A DNA stretch of 64,000 nt, taken from assembly GCF_017808105.1 (NCBI RefSeq), contig NZ_JADBHF010000013.1, forward strand, positions 1-64,000, in the 5' to 3' direction. Every line of letters starts with the position of its first letter. Position 1 is the first letter of the stretch. The notes below the pieces were generated by a model. That model searched no databases and was not told the origin of the DNA. It saw only the letters and a program-made list of their open reading frames with translations. The translations under genes and the position numbers were made by a program. This DNA comes from Brevibacterium renqingii. Lineage in GTDB: Bacteria > Actinomycetota > Actinomycetes > Actinomycetales > Brevibacteriaceae. This document shows, piece after piece, positions 34,205 to 42,170 of this stretch.

Positions 34205-35722
34205 TCACTTGGTTACGTCCGCTTTCGCTTCAGTCGCCTTCTTGCCGAACAGTCTCCTCCATGGCAGGACCGAGACGAGCGCGAGCACCGCAATGACGAT
34301 GAACACCAGGGCCAGCGAGTCCGAGATGACTGCCCAGAAGTTGCCTCCGGTCAGGCCGAGTGCCTGTTGCAGATTGCGCTCGAGCATTTCGCCCAAGACC
34401 AAACCGATGACGAGCAGAGCCGGAGACATTCCGACCAGACGCATCACATAGCCAAGCACACCGAACGCCAAAGCGATATACACATCGGTCGCTGAATTGT
34501 GGATGCTGTAGCACGAGATGAGCGCGAGGATGAGGATCACCGGAGCCATGAAAGGCATGGGAATGGCGAGGATCTTCGCCAGCAGCGGGGATGCTCCGAT
34601 ATTGATGACCACACCCAGGATCGCGCTGACCAGCAGTGCACCGATGATCGTCCACGCCAGTTCAGGGTTCGCATCGAAGAATCCGGGGCCGGGATTGAGA
34701 CCGTACATCATCAGGTAGGCGAGGAGGACCGCCGTGGTCCCCGAACCGGGGATGCCGAGGGTCAGCAGTGGAACCATCGAACCGGACACCGCCGCGTTGT
34801 TCGCGGATTCCGGGGCAACCAGTCCTCGCACGGCACCTTTGCCCATACCGGCCGATTCCGGCGCAAGTCTCTTCTCCAGACCGTAGGAGAAGAAAGCGGC
34901 GATCGTGGTACCCGCCCCCGGCAGCACACCGGCGATGAAGCCGATGATCGAGCCTCGCAGGCTGGGAAGTGTCCCCTGTCTGAGTTCGAGACCTGTAGGC
35001 AGGAATCGTCCGGACAGCTTCGACACTGTTTGGAAGTCCTTGCTCATCGCGGTGCTGGCCAGGATCTCCCCAACGCCGAACACACCGATGATGGCTACGA
35101 TCGGATCGATTCCCTCCAACAGCGTGAAACTGCCGAATGTGAAGCGGGGAAGACCCGACTGAAGCTCGATTCCGACCGTCGACACGGCAACACCGATTGC
35201 CACCGCGGTCAGCCCCAGCATCGGAGCCGAACCGACAAGGGTCGCACTGAGGACGAGGGCCATGACAACGACGGCGAAGTAGGCTCCGGGTCCAAAAGCC
35301 AAACCCAGTTCTGACATCGGTCCGGCGATGAAGGCCAATCCGAAGAAGGCCAGCACGCTCCCGACGAATGACGCGAGAGCGGAGATCGACAACGCGGTCG
35401 CCGCTTTGCCCTTCAACGCCATCGGGTGCCCGTCCAGCGTGGTCATGATGGCTCCTGGGTCCCCGGGGATATTCAGCAGAATCGCGGAGATCCTGCCGCC
35501 GTATTCGGCACCGAGATACAACGAGACCATGAGCGGCAGCGAGACCTCGGCCGGGACGGTGATCGCAACCGGCAGCAGTAGCGCAATGGCCGTCGACGGA
35601 CCGATGCCCGGAAGCAGGCCGGCGACGGTTCCGAGAACGACTCCGCCGAGGATGATGAGCAGCAGGCTCGGCGAGGTGGCGATTCCGCTGAGTGCGGAGA
35701 GCAGTTCGTTGATGGTGTTCAC
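34205..35722 (-). CDS. tctA: Tripartite tricarboxylate transporter large permease TctA (second system)
   Basis: A 505-aa permease with about 11 helices and the TctA motifs GTVAGLLPGIGPSTAIALLL, YLGAEYGGRISAILLNIPGD and AGVLPGAGTTIAAFFSYGLE, and LTLGIPGSGTTAVLLAYLMM. The start is GTG 35722, overlapping the tctB stop by 4 bases, with CGGAGG about 10 bp upstream. The long open frame further upstream is only the antisense-like extension through tctB. It ends close to the left 49-bp repeat. It is clearly distinct in sequence from the TctA at 21341. Confidence 0.92.
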   Translation of the reverse strand: MNTINELLSALSGIATSPSLLLIILGGVVLGTVAGLLPGIGPSTAIALLLPVAITVPAEVSLPLMVSLYLGAEYGGRISAILLNIPGDPGAIMTTLDGHPMALKGKAATALSISALASFVGSVLAFFGLAFIAGPMSELGLAFGPGAYFAVVVMALVLSATLVGSAPMLGLTAVAIGVAVSTVGIELQSGLPRFTFGSFTLLEGIDPIVAIIGVFGVGEILASTAMSKDFQTVSKLSGRFLPTGLELRQGTLPSLRGSIIGFIAGVLPGAGTTIAAFFSYGLEKRLAPESAGMGKGAVRGLVAPESANNAAVSGSMVPLLTLGIPGSGTTAVLLAYLMMYGLNPGPGFFDANPELAWTIIGALLVSAILGVVINIGASPLLAKILAIPMPFMAPVILILALISCYSIHNSATDVYIALAFGVLGYVMRLVGMSPALLVIGLVLGEMLERNLQQALGLTGGNFWAVISDSLALVFIVIAVLALVSVLPWRRLFGKKATEAKADVTK

Positions 35723-36267
35723 AGCTGCAGACCTCCGAAGACCCAGAACTCCAACCAGCCGACGGGCAGCAGGACATGGAGCCAGACGTCGAAGATGAGG
35801 AACAGCGCCATCGCAATGACGATGTTGATGACGAAGAGGCCGACAGCTCTGACCGCACTGAGTCGCACTCCGAACACCGTCATCGACACCAGCATCGAGA
35901 AGATCACCGACGCCTCGACGAAACCGATGAGGAAGATCGAGGCCGTGTACAGGCCGAAGAGGACGATGCACGACGCGACGCGCAGAACCTCCTGCCCGCC
36001 GACGGGCCTGACCTCGACACCGCCGCGCACGATCGCGATGATGCCGAGACCGGTGGTGCAGAGCAGGACTATACCGACGACGAGAGGGAACGTCTTCGGC
36101 CCGATCCCCTCCTCCACAGCAGCGTCCGGCAGCAGGAAGGCGTTGATGACATAGAAGACTGCGAGGAAGCCGAGCACAACGCTCGAGAGCGCCGCCGAGG
36201 CGGTCCGACTTCCGACGTCGGCTCGCTGGTCGTCAATGGACTGGGGCGTCACCCGTTTTGCGCTCAT
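35719..36267 (-). CDS. tctB: Tripartite tricarboxylate transporter small subunit TctB (second system)
   Basis: A 182-aa membrane protein with four hydrophobic segments (VVLGFLAVFYVINAFLL, FPLVVGIVLLCTTGLGIIAI and two C-terminal ones). It lacks the long charged loop seen in the first TctB. ATG 36267 overlaps the tctC stop by 4 bases and the gene's own stop overlaps tctA. Confidence 0.85.
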   Translation of the reverse strand: MSAKRVTPQSIDDQRADVGSRTASAALSSVVLGFLAVFYVINAFLLPDAAVEEGIGPKTFPLVVGIVLLCTTGLGIIAIVRGGVEVRPVGGQEVLRVASCIVLFGLYTASIFLIGFVEASVIFSMLVSMTVFGVRLSAVRAVGLFVINIVIAMALFLIFDVWLHVLLPVGWLEFWVFGGLQL

Positions 36268-37310
36268 TTCACCAAGCCCACTTTCGTCAGCACCTCGGTC
36301 GATTCCTTCTGTTCGGGGCGAATCACCGTATCGAGCCATTCGTCTCCGGCAACATAGTCAGGGTTGATCCCCAAAGACTCGGCCTGTTCAACGAATTCGT
36401 CTGACTCGACGGCTCTTTCCAAAGACTCTCGCCACCAGTCGACCGCATCCTGCGGCATGTCCGCAGGGCCGAATACACCCCGCCAGTGGTTGATCGTGAT
36501 GTTCAGGCCGAGGTCATGCCATGTCGGTGCTTCCGGGGCAGCAGCGACCGGTTCGGGGGCCGAGACCGCAACGATCTCGACGTCGCCGCTGTCGACAAGC
36601 TCCATCGCCTCGGACATCCCCGTCGACGCCACGTCGATGCGGCCTCCCAGAAGCTCATTGTTGAGGTCTCCGCCGTCGGAGAATGCAACTAGGTTGAGTC
36701 GAGTCAGGTCTTCCACACCGTACTCGCTCGCGGGACGGAGGATATTGAGCTGATCATCGCTGGGAACCGTGCCGATTCCGAAGTTGACCGAGCCAGGGTC
36801 CTGCTTGATGGCCTTGAGCACCTGCTCTGCGGAGCTGTATTTCGATCCTGATTTCACGATCCACACTTCGTAGTCAGTCGTCAGCTGAGCCAGCGGAGTG
36901 AAGTCGTCCAAGGACATATCTGTCGTGCCGGTGATGTTGGAGAGGAAGATGCGATTGGATTCGAAGACGACAGAAGTCCCGTCGCTCTCCCTCTGCAGGA
37001 CGGCAGCACGGGCGGGATTGCCGCCGCCTCCTCCCATGTTCTCGATCGACATGAAGGTGTCGATTCCGGCCGCATCGAAGCCGTCTTTCGTGATGCGAGT
37101 GGTCAGATCGAGGCCGCCCCCGGGCGAACCTGCGGCGATCGCGGTCACGCGCGGCGGCGGAAACCCTTCGTTCCTGTGGATGTCGGGCATGCAGGCAGTC
37201 GTCGCGACGACCAGCGAGAGACCGGCAGATGTACTGACGATGCGTCTGATTGCTCGCGGCAGCGAGAACGGTCGCGCCGGTTGGATCCCGAAATGGAACA
37301 TGGTCGGCAC
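36264..37310 (-). CDS. tctC: Tripartite tricarboxylate transporter substrate-binding lipoprotein TctC (second system)
   Basis: A 348-aa receptor with a lipoprotein signal (STSAGLSLVVATTAC), unlike the Tat-like TctC of the first system. TctC features are TAIAAGSPGGGLDLTTRITK, SIENMGGGGGNPARAAVLQ and NITINHWRGVFGPADMPQDA. The start is GTG 37310 or ATG 37301; neither has a strong ribosome site. Base composition looks less GC-rich than the flanking genes. First gene of the second Tct operon, inside the repeat-flanked segment. Substrate unknown. Confidence 0.88.
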   Translation of the reverse strand: MPTMFHFGIQPARPFSLPRAIRRIVSTSAGLSLVVATTACMPDIHRNEGFPPPRVTAIAAGSPGGGLDLTTRITKDGFDAAGIDTFMSIENMGGGGGNPARAAVLQRESDGTSVVFESNRIFLSNITGTTDMSLDDFTPLAQLTTDYEVWIVKSGSKYSSAEQVLKAIKQDPGSVNFGIGTVPSDDQLNILRPASEYGVEDLTRLNLVAFSDGGDLNNELLGGRIDVASTGMSEAMELVDSGDVEIVAVSAPEPVAAAPEAPTWHDLGLNITINHWRGVFGPADMPQDAVDWWRESLERAVESDEFVEQAESLGINPDYVAGDEWLDTVIRPEQKESTEVLTKVGLVK

Positions 37311-37366
37311 GTTACCAATCTCGGCTCCCCAACCTCAATGGAGCCTGAAAGAATGAGACGCGTCGC

Positions 37367-37415
37367 CTGAACGTCCGGCCCGGCGGTGCCGTCTGTCGGA
37401 ACGAACCAGGCCGTG
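37367..37415 (+). repeat. 49-bp direct repeat, right copy
   Basis: Matches 34134-34182 at 46 of 49 positions in the same orientation. The hairpin stem is weakened by two changes (CGGCCCGGC with ACCAGGCCG). It lies 17 bp from the purA stop, where it could serve as purA's terminator. Confidence 0.9.
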
Positions 37416-37432
37416 GCACCACTGGCCGAGCT

Positions 37433-38719
37433 TCAGTCCAGCAGGTCGTGGCAGACGATCGACTGTTCGCGGTCGGGACCGACCCCGATGACCGACATGC
37501 GGCAGCCCGAGAGCTCCTCGAGTGCGGTCACGTACTTCTGCGCGTTGCTCGGCAGGTCCTCGAAGGTCCGAGCGCCGGTGATGTCCTCGCTCCACCCGTC
37601 GAAGTACTCGAAGATCGGCTTCGCATGATGGAACTCGGTCTGGGACACCGGCATCTCGTCGACCCTCTGCCCGTCGACCTCGTAGGCGACGCAGACGGGG
37701 ATCCGGTCGATCCCGGTGAGCACGTCGAGCTTGGTCAGCACATAGTCGGTGAAGCCGTTGACACGTGCGGCGTAGCGGGCGATGACCGCGTCGTACCAGC
37801 CGCAGCGGCGCGGACGTCCGGTGTTGACGCCGTACTCGCCGCCGGCTTTCTGCAGGTACTCGCCCATCTCGTCGAAGAGCTCGGTCGGGAACGGTCCGGC
37901 GCCGACACGAGTGGTGTAGGCCTTGACGATGCCGACGACGCGGTTGATGCGAGTCGGTCCGATGCCCGAACCCACGCAGGATCCGCCGGCGGTCGGGTTC
38001 GAGGAGGTGACGAAGGGGTAGGTGCCGTGGTCGACGTCGAGCATCGTCGCCTGGCCGCCTTCCATGACGACGACCTCGTCGCGGTCGAGGGCCTCGTTGA
38101 GCATGAGCTCGGTCTCGGCGACATAGGGCCGCAGCCGTTCGATGAAGGGCTCGAAGTACTCGACGATCTCCTCGACCGACACGGCACGACGGTTGTAGAC
38201 CTTGACGAGCAGTTCGTTCTTCTGCCGCAGCGAGCCTTCGATCTTCTGCCGCAGGATCGACTCGTCGAAGACGTCCTGGACGCGGATTCCCAACCGTCCG
38301 ATCTTGTCCATATACGCCGGTCCGATGCCGCGGCCGGTGGTGCCGATGGCCCGCTTGCCGAGGAAGCGCTCGGTCACTTTGTCCAGGGTCTGGTGGTAGG
38401 GAGCCACGAGGTGGGCGTTGGCCGAGATGCGCAGCTTCGAGGTGTCGGCCCCACGGGATTCGAGGGCGTCGATCTCCTCGAACAGAGCCTCGAGGTTGAC
38501 GACGACGCCGTTGCCGATGACCGGGGTGACGTTCGGTGAGAGGATGCCCGCGGGCAGGAGCTTGAGTTCGTACTTCTCTCCGCCGACGACGACCGTGTGG
38601 CCTGCGTTGTTCCCACCATTGGGCTTGACCACGTAGTCGACGCTGGTGCCGAGGATGTCGGTGGTCTTACCTTTACCTTCGTCGCCCCACTGAGCGCCGA
38701 CGACAACGATTGCTGGCAT
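37433..38719 (-). CDS. purA: Adenylosuccinate synthetase
   Basis: A 428-aa enzyme that joins IMP and aspartate with GTP in AMP synthesis. The P-loop-like GDEGKGK is at residues 12-18 ([19 protein letters not shown]). Other signatures are VGNGVV-like [34 protein letters not shown] and [24 protein letters not shown] 38719 is preceded by GAGGTG set in the loop of a small ACTTC/GAAGT hairpin. It is the second purine gene in the window. Confidence 0.97.
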   Translation of the reverse strand: MPAIVVVGAQWGDEGKGKTTDILGTSVDYVVKPNGGNNAGHTVVVGGEKYELKLLPAGILSPNVTPVIGNGVVVNLEALFEEIDALESRGADTSKLRISANAHLVAPYHQTLDKVTERFLGKRAIGTTGRGIGPAYMDKIGRLGIRVQDVFDESILRQKIEGSLRQKNELLVKVYNRRAVSVEEIVEYFEPFIERLRPYVAETELMLNEALDRDEVVVMEGGQATMLDVDHGTYPFVTSSNPTAGGSCVGSGIGPTRINRVVGIVKAYTTRVGAGPFPTELFDEMGEYLQKAGGEYGVNTGRPRRCGWYDAVIARYAARVNGFTDYVLTKLDVLTGIDRIPVCVAYEVDGQRVDEMPVSQTEFHHAKPIFEYFDGWSEDITGARTFEDLPSNAQKYVTALEELSGCRMSVIGVGPDREQSIVCHDLLD

Positions 38720-39027
38720 GAGAGTACTTCACCTCGAAGTGAGAGGGGGATGTCATTACGCGCCAAGTCTACTGGGTCACACCGACACGGCCGTCAGCGG
38801 GCGAACGGTTTCGCCTCTCCCCGTCCACCCAGGCAACAGAACCTGTCCCTGCCGGCCGAGGCAACCTGCCCTGCCCTCTCCGTCCAGGCCGTGCGCGCTG
38901 CCCTTGTTCGCCGAGGTGGTCGGCCCTATGCTGAGGTCACCCACGTATTCCGTCGTTCGGGCAGGAGCCTTCTGAACGTCGCCGGAGCAGTCGACTTCAG
39001 GGCATCACCGCTCGTAGGAGGTTGCTC
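38720..39027. other. Divergent intergenic region, purA to aminotransferase
   Basis: Holds the purA leader (a small hairpin ACTTC 38726-38730 / GAAGT 38736-38740 with the ribosome site in its loop) and the aminotransferase ribosome site GGAGG at 39017-39021. No supported gene, tRNA or longer repeat is seen in the 308 bp. Confidence 0.5.
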
Positions 39028-40278
39028 ATGTCCACCACCTCAATGAATGCGACCACGAGTTCTTCGCAGAACCCCTCGCTGCCATTCGCCAGCCGCGCCG
39101 ATCAGCTCGTCGGATCCGTCATCGACGCCTCCACCACGCTGCTGGCCTCCTATGACCATGACATCGTGAAGTTCGGCATGGGCGCTCCCGCCCCGGACAT
39201 GCTGCCGGCCAAGGACTTCGCGCGCATCGCCGGGGAAGTCTTCGATCCGGCGAACTTCACCTACGGGGAGACGAAGGGCGAGCCGGTCCTCCTCGATGCG
39301 CTGCACGATTACCTCTCCTCAACGAACCAGATCCCCGTCGAGCAGCAGGGGGACCCCGACCGCCTCCTCATCACCTCCGGCGGCATGCAGGGCCTCGACC
39401 TCGGGTTCAAGCTCTTCGTCAGTCCCGGCGACCTCGTCGCCTGCGAATCCCCCACCTACACCAACGGTTCGGCCACCGCGATGAGCTACGAGGCGGAGAT
39501 CCTCGAGATCCCCGTCGACGAGGACGGCATGCAGGTCGAGGCGCTCGAGGACCACGTCGCCCGCACCGGCCGGGCCCCGAAGGTCATCTACACGGTCCCC
39601 ACTTTCCAGAACCCGGCAGGCGTGACGATGTCCCTGCCGCGACGCGAACGGCTGCTGTCCTTCGCCCACCGCCACCGCTCGGTCATCATCGAGGACAATC
39701 CGTACGGCATGCTGCGCTTCTCGGGCGAGTCCCTGCCGGCGCTCAGCGACCTCAGTCCGAACGATCCCCTCATCTTCGGTGTCCGCACGTTCTCGAAGTT
39801 CGTCGCCCCCGGACTGCGGCTGGGCTGGATCGATGTCGATCCGGCTGTACGCGAGCTCGCGGTCAACGCCAAGCAGACGATGGACACATGCGCGCCGGTG
39901 CCCAACCAGCATCTCGTCGCCCAATGGCTGTCCGAAGGCGGTGCCGAGTCCCACGTCGAGGTTCTGCGCGAGGCCTACAGAGAACGGAAGCTGACGATGT
40001 CAGCGGGTCTCGAACGTCTCTTCCCCGGCGAAGTCAGCGCCACCGACCCCGACGGCGGGTTCTTCCTGTGGGTGACCTTCGACGACGAGACGATCAACAC
40101 CGAGGAGCTCTTGCCCACCGCCCTGGAGGACGGCGTCGCCTACATTCCCGGCCCCGCCTTCTCCCCCGCGGGGAAGTTCTCGAATGCGCTGCGTCTGTGC
40201 TTCGCCTCGAACACCCCCGAACGCATCGACGAGGGATTGGAGCGCCTGCGCGGAGCCGTCGGCCGTCACCGGGCATAA
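39028..40278 (+). CDS. PLP-dependent aminotransferase (class I/II, 2-aminoadipate/MocR-like fold)
   Basis: A 416-aa fold-type I aminotransferase resembling LysN/2-aminoadipate transaminases and the catalytic half of MocR regulators, but without a DNA-binding domain. The PLP Lys is in VRTFSKFVAPGLRLGW. VIYTVPTFQNPAGVTMSLPR and IIEDNPYGMLRFSGE are the substrate and cofactor motifs, with C-terminal Arg in ALRLCFAS. ATG 39028 has GGAGG 6 bp upstream. The amino donor and acceptor are not evident from context. Confidence 0.9.
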   Translation: MSTTSMNATTSSSQNPSLPFASRADQLVGSVIDASTTLLASYDHDIVKFGMGAPAPDMLPAKDFARIAGEVFDPANFTYGETKGEPVLLDALHDYLSSTNQIPVEQQGDPDRLLITSGGMQGLDLGFKLFVSPGDLVACESPTYTNGSATAMSYEAEILEIPVDEDGMQVEALEDHVARTGRAPKVIYTVPTFQNPAGVTMSLPRRERLLSFAHRHRSVIIEDNPYGMLRFSGESLPALSDLSPNDPLIFGVRTFSKFVAPGLRLGWIDVDPAVRELAVNAKQTMDTCAPVPNQHLVAQWLSEGGAESHVEVLREAYRERKLTMSAGLERLFPGEVSATDPDGGFFLWVTFDDETINTEELLPTALEDGVAYIPGPAFSPAGKFSNALRLCFASNTPERIDEGLERLRGAVGRHRA

Positions 40279-40349
40279 GGTGGCTTCCCACCTGGTGAGC
40301 GCGCAGATAGGCTGATCGCCTGACCGATTTCCATCAGGAGGAGACGCCC

Positions 40350-41474
40350 GTGCCGGATCAGCCGTTCACACGAGTGCGCGCATGGCTGCGCGAACCCGAG
40401 GTCTCCACCGATCTGCTGCAGATCGGCAAGAGCGTCATCGCCGCCACAGCCGCCTGGTGGCTCTCGGGATACGTACTCGACTCGCAGATGCCGTTCCTCG
40501 CTCCGTGGACGGCGCTGCTGACAGTCCACGCCACGGTCCACCGCTCTTTCTCACGCGGAATCCAGACGACGGTGGCCTCGACCATCGGGGTCGGGATCTC
40601 CTTCCTCATCGGCAACTTCCTCGGTGTCAGCCTCTGGACCTTCGCCCTGGCGCTGCTCGTGGGACTGGCCGGTGCCCGTCTGAGTTGGATCCGCGACGAG
40701 GGCGTCGCCATCGCCACGACCTCGATCTTCATCCTCGGCAGCGGATTCAGCAGTCAGCAGCCCCTCCTCGGCGAGCGCATCGGCGAGCTCGCTCTCGGAG
40801 TGGCGATCGGCTTGGCCGTCAACCTCATCGTCATCCCACCGCTGCGGGATCAGCAGGCGGCCCGGTACGTCGACAGCATCAACCGCAGGATGGGCGACGT
40901 CCTGTGCAGCATGGGCCGGGAGTTCCGCGAGTCCTGGGACACCGACCAGTCGGACAGCTGGCTGCAGGAGACCCTGTCGATGAGCGAGGAGCTCAACTCC
41001 GCCTGGGCGTCCGTGCGCTTCGCGCGGGAGAGCCGGCGGGTCAATCCCCGCGACTACCTCCGAGCACGCCGTTCCGCCTCGCATGGGAGCAGCGGCTCCT
41101 CCTCGGCGAAGGTCGGCTATGAGGACATCCTCGAGCGGGTCGACGAGGGCGTGTCCCACCTGCGCAATCTCACGCGCACCCTGTCCGAGGCCTCCTACGG
41201 CGAGGGGAAGTGGGATGACCGGTTCCGGGTCGAGTGGGCCGATATCGTCACCGACGCCGGGAAGTCCGTCGCCGATCCCGATGCGGACGTGGCACCGATC
41301 CACGATCGACTCAACGAACTCTCGAGCCGGCTCGTGCAGGGCGAGCTGCCCTCGCAGACCTGGCCGCTCTACGGCGCGCTCATCACCAGCGTGCGCCACA
41401 TCGCTGTCATCGTCGACGACGTCGCCTCCGATCGCGAAGCGCGTGAGGGGGAGAAGCGCTCTCGCCAGAAATGA
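40350..41474 (+). CDS. FUSC/aromatic acid exporter (ArAE)-like membrane protein
   Basis: A 374-aa protein with an N-terminal bundle of about five to six hydrophobic helices (AATAAWWLSGYVLDSQMPFL, SIGVGISFLIGNFLG-like segment, LALLVGLAGARLSW). A long helical cytoplasmic domain follows. This is the half-size FUSC/ArAE architecture associated with export of aromatic or fatty acid compounds. The start is GTG 40350 with AGGAGGAG upstream. It follows the aminotransferase by 71 bp on the same strand; possible shared expression. Confidence 0.78.
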   Translation: MPDQPFTRVRAWLREPEVSTDLLQIGKSVIAATAAWWLSGYVLDSQMPFLAPWTALLTVHATVHRSFSRGIQTTVASTIGVGISFLIGNFLGVSLWTFALALLVGLAGARLSWIRDEGVAIATTSIFILGSGFSSQQPLLGERIGELALGVAIGLAVNLIVIPPLRDQQAARYVDSINRRMGDVLCSMGREFRESWDTDQSDSWLQETLSMSEELNSAWASVRFARESRRVNPRDYLRARRSASHGSSGSSSAKVGYEDILERVDEGVSHLRNLTRTLSEASYGEGKWDDRFRVEWADIVTDAGKSVADPDADVAPIHDRLNELSSRLVQGELPSQTWPLYGALITSVRHIAVIVDDVASDREAREGEKRSRQK

Positions 41475-41548
41475 CTCTGAGTCCCAGATGTGCACAATCG
41501 CACGTACTCCGGACCCGGGTTTCGGGGGACGCAGCCTGATTTCTCGGC

Positions 41549-41554
41549 GATAAT
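41549..41554 (+). promoter_or_regulatory. Candidate -10 of a leaderless lipoprotein transcript
   Basis: GATAAT ends 6 bp before the ATG at 41561 and no Shine-Dalgarno sequence is present, which fits a leaderless mRNA. Confidence 0.5.
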
Positions 41555-41560
41555 GGACCT

Positions 41561-42100
41561 ATGCGTATCAGATCGATTTCAACTGTTGCCCTCGCCGGTC
41601 TCCTCGCTCTCAGCGGATGCTCCGGCTCCGCCTCGGACGACTCCGAGCAGCCCCAGAGCGAAGACACGCAGTCCCAGAGCCCGGAGGCCGCCGAGGAGAC
41701 CCCCAGCGAGCAGGCCCCGCCCGAGGACTCGGACGAGAACGAGGACTCGGACGATTCGTCCGATCAGGAGAAGGACTCCGAGTCCGCCGACGACTCCGCG
41801 GACTCGAAGCTGACTCTCGACACCGGTGAGAAGACCGTCACGATCGAACCCACCGATGTCTACTGCTCCGGGGAACCGGGCAGCCTCCAGCACATCATCG
41901 GCAAGACGAACAACGAACTGCCGCTGGTCAAGGCCGAGGGCACAGACTTCGTCATGGCCAAGATCGGTCAGGGCCGCCCCTTTAAGGCCAACAACCCCAA
42001 GGGCGTCGACGTCGGCGACGAGAGCGTGACCTTCGACGGGACCAAGCTCGGCTCGGCCACGCTCGACGGAACCATGACCTGCACCGACTGGGAGGACTGA
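41561..42100 (+). CDS. LpqH-like lipoprotein
   Basis: A 179-aa exported lipoprotein: signal MRIRSISTVALAGLLALSG and lipobox LSGC with Cys20. A strongly acidic Ser/Glu/Asp linker (about residues 25-80) precedes a beta-rich domain (VTIEPTDVYCSGEPGSLQHI, then VTFDGTKLGSATLDG and TCTDWED). Two Cys residues in that domain could form a disulfide. The domain resembles the mycobacterial 19-kDa LpqH family. Role unknown, probably cell-surface. It ends at a very strong hairpin shared with the convergent ABC operon. Confidence 0.75.
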   Translation: MRIRSISTVALAGLLALSGCSGSASDDSEQPQSEDTQSQSPEAAEETPSEQAPPEDSDENEDSDDSSDQEKDSESADDSADSKLTLDTGEKTVTIEPTDVYCSGEPGSLQHIIGKTNNELPLVKAEGTDFVMAKIGQGRPFKANNPKGVDVGDESVTFDGTKLGSATLDGTMTCTDWED

Positions 42101-42114
42101 GACAGCTCCCACAC

Positions 42115-42161
42115 ACTGCGCGCCGCGACCTCGAACTCCTCGAGGTCGCGGCGCGCAGTGC
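42115..42161. terminator. Bidirectional terminator-like hairpin, 21-bp perfect stem
   Basis: The arms 42115-42135 and 42141-42161 are perfect complements over 21 bp with a 5-nt loop ACTCC. The stem begins CACTGCGCGCC. It separates the lipoprotein gene from the convergent ABC permease gene. Confidence 0.85.
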
Positions 42162-42170
42162 ATTCGGCGC

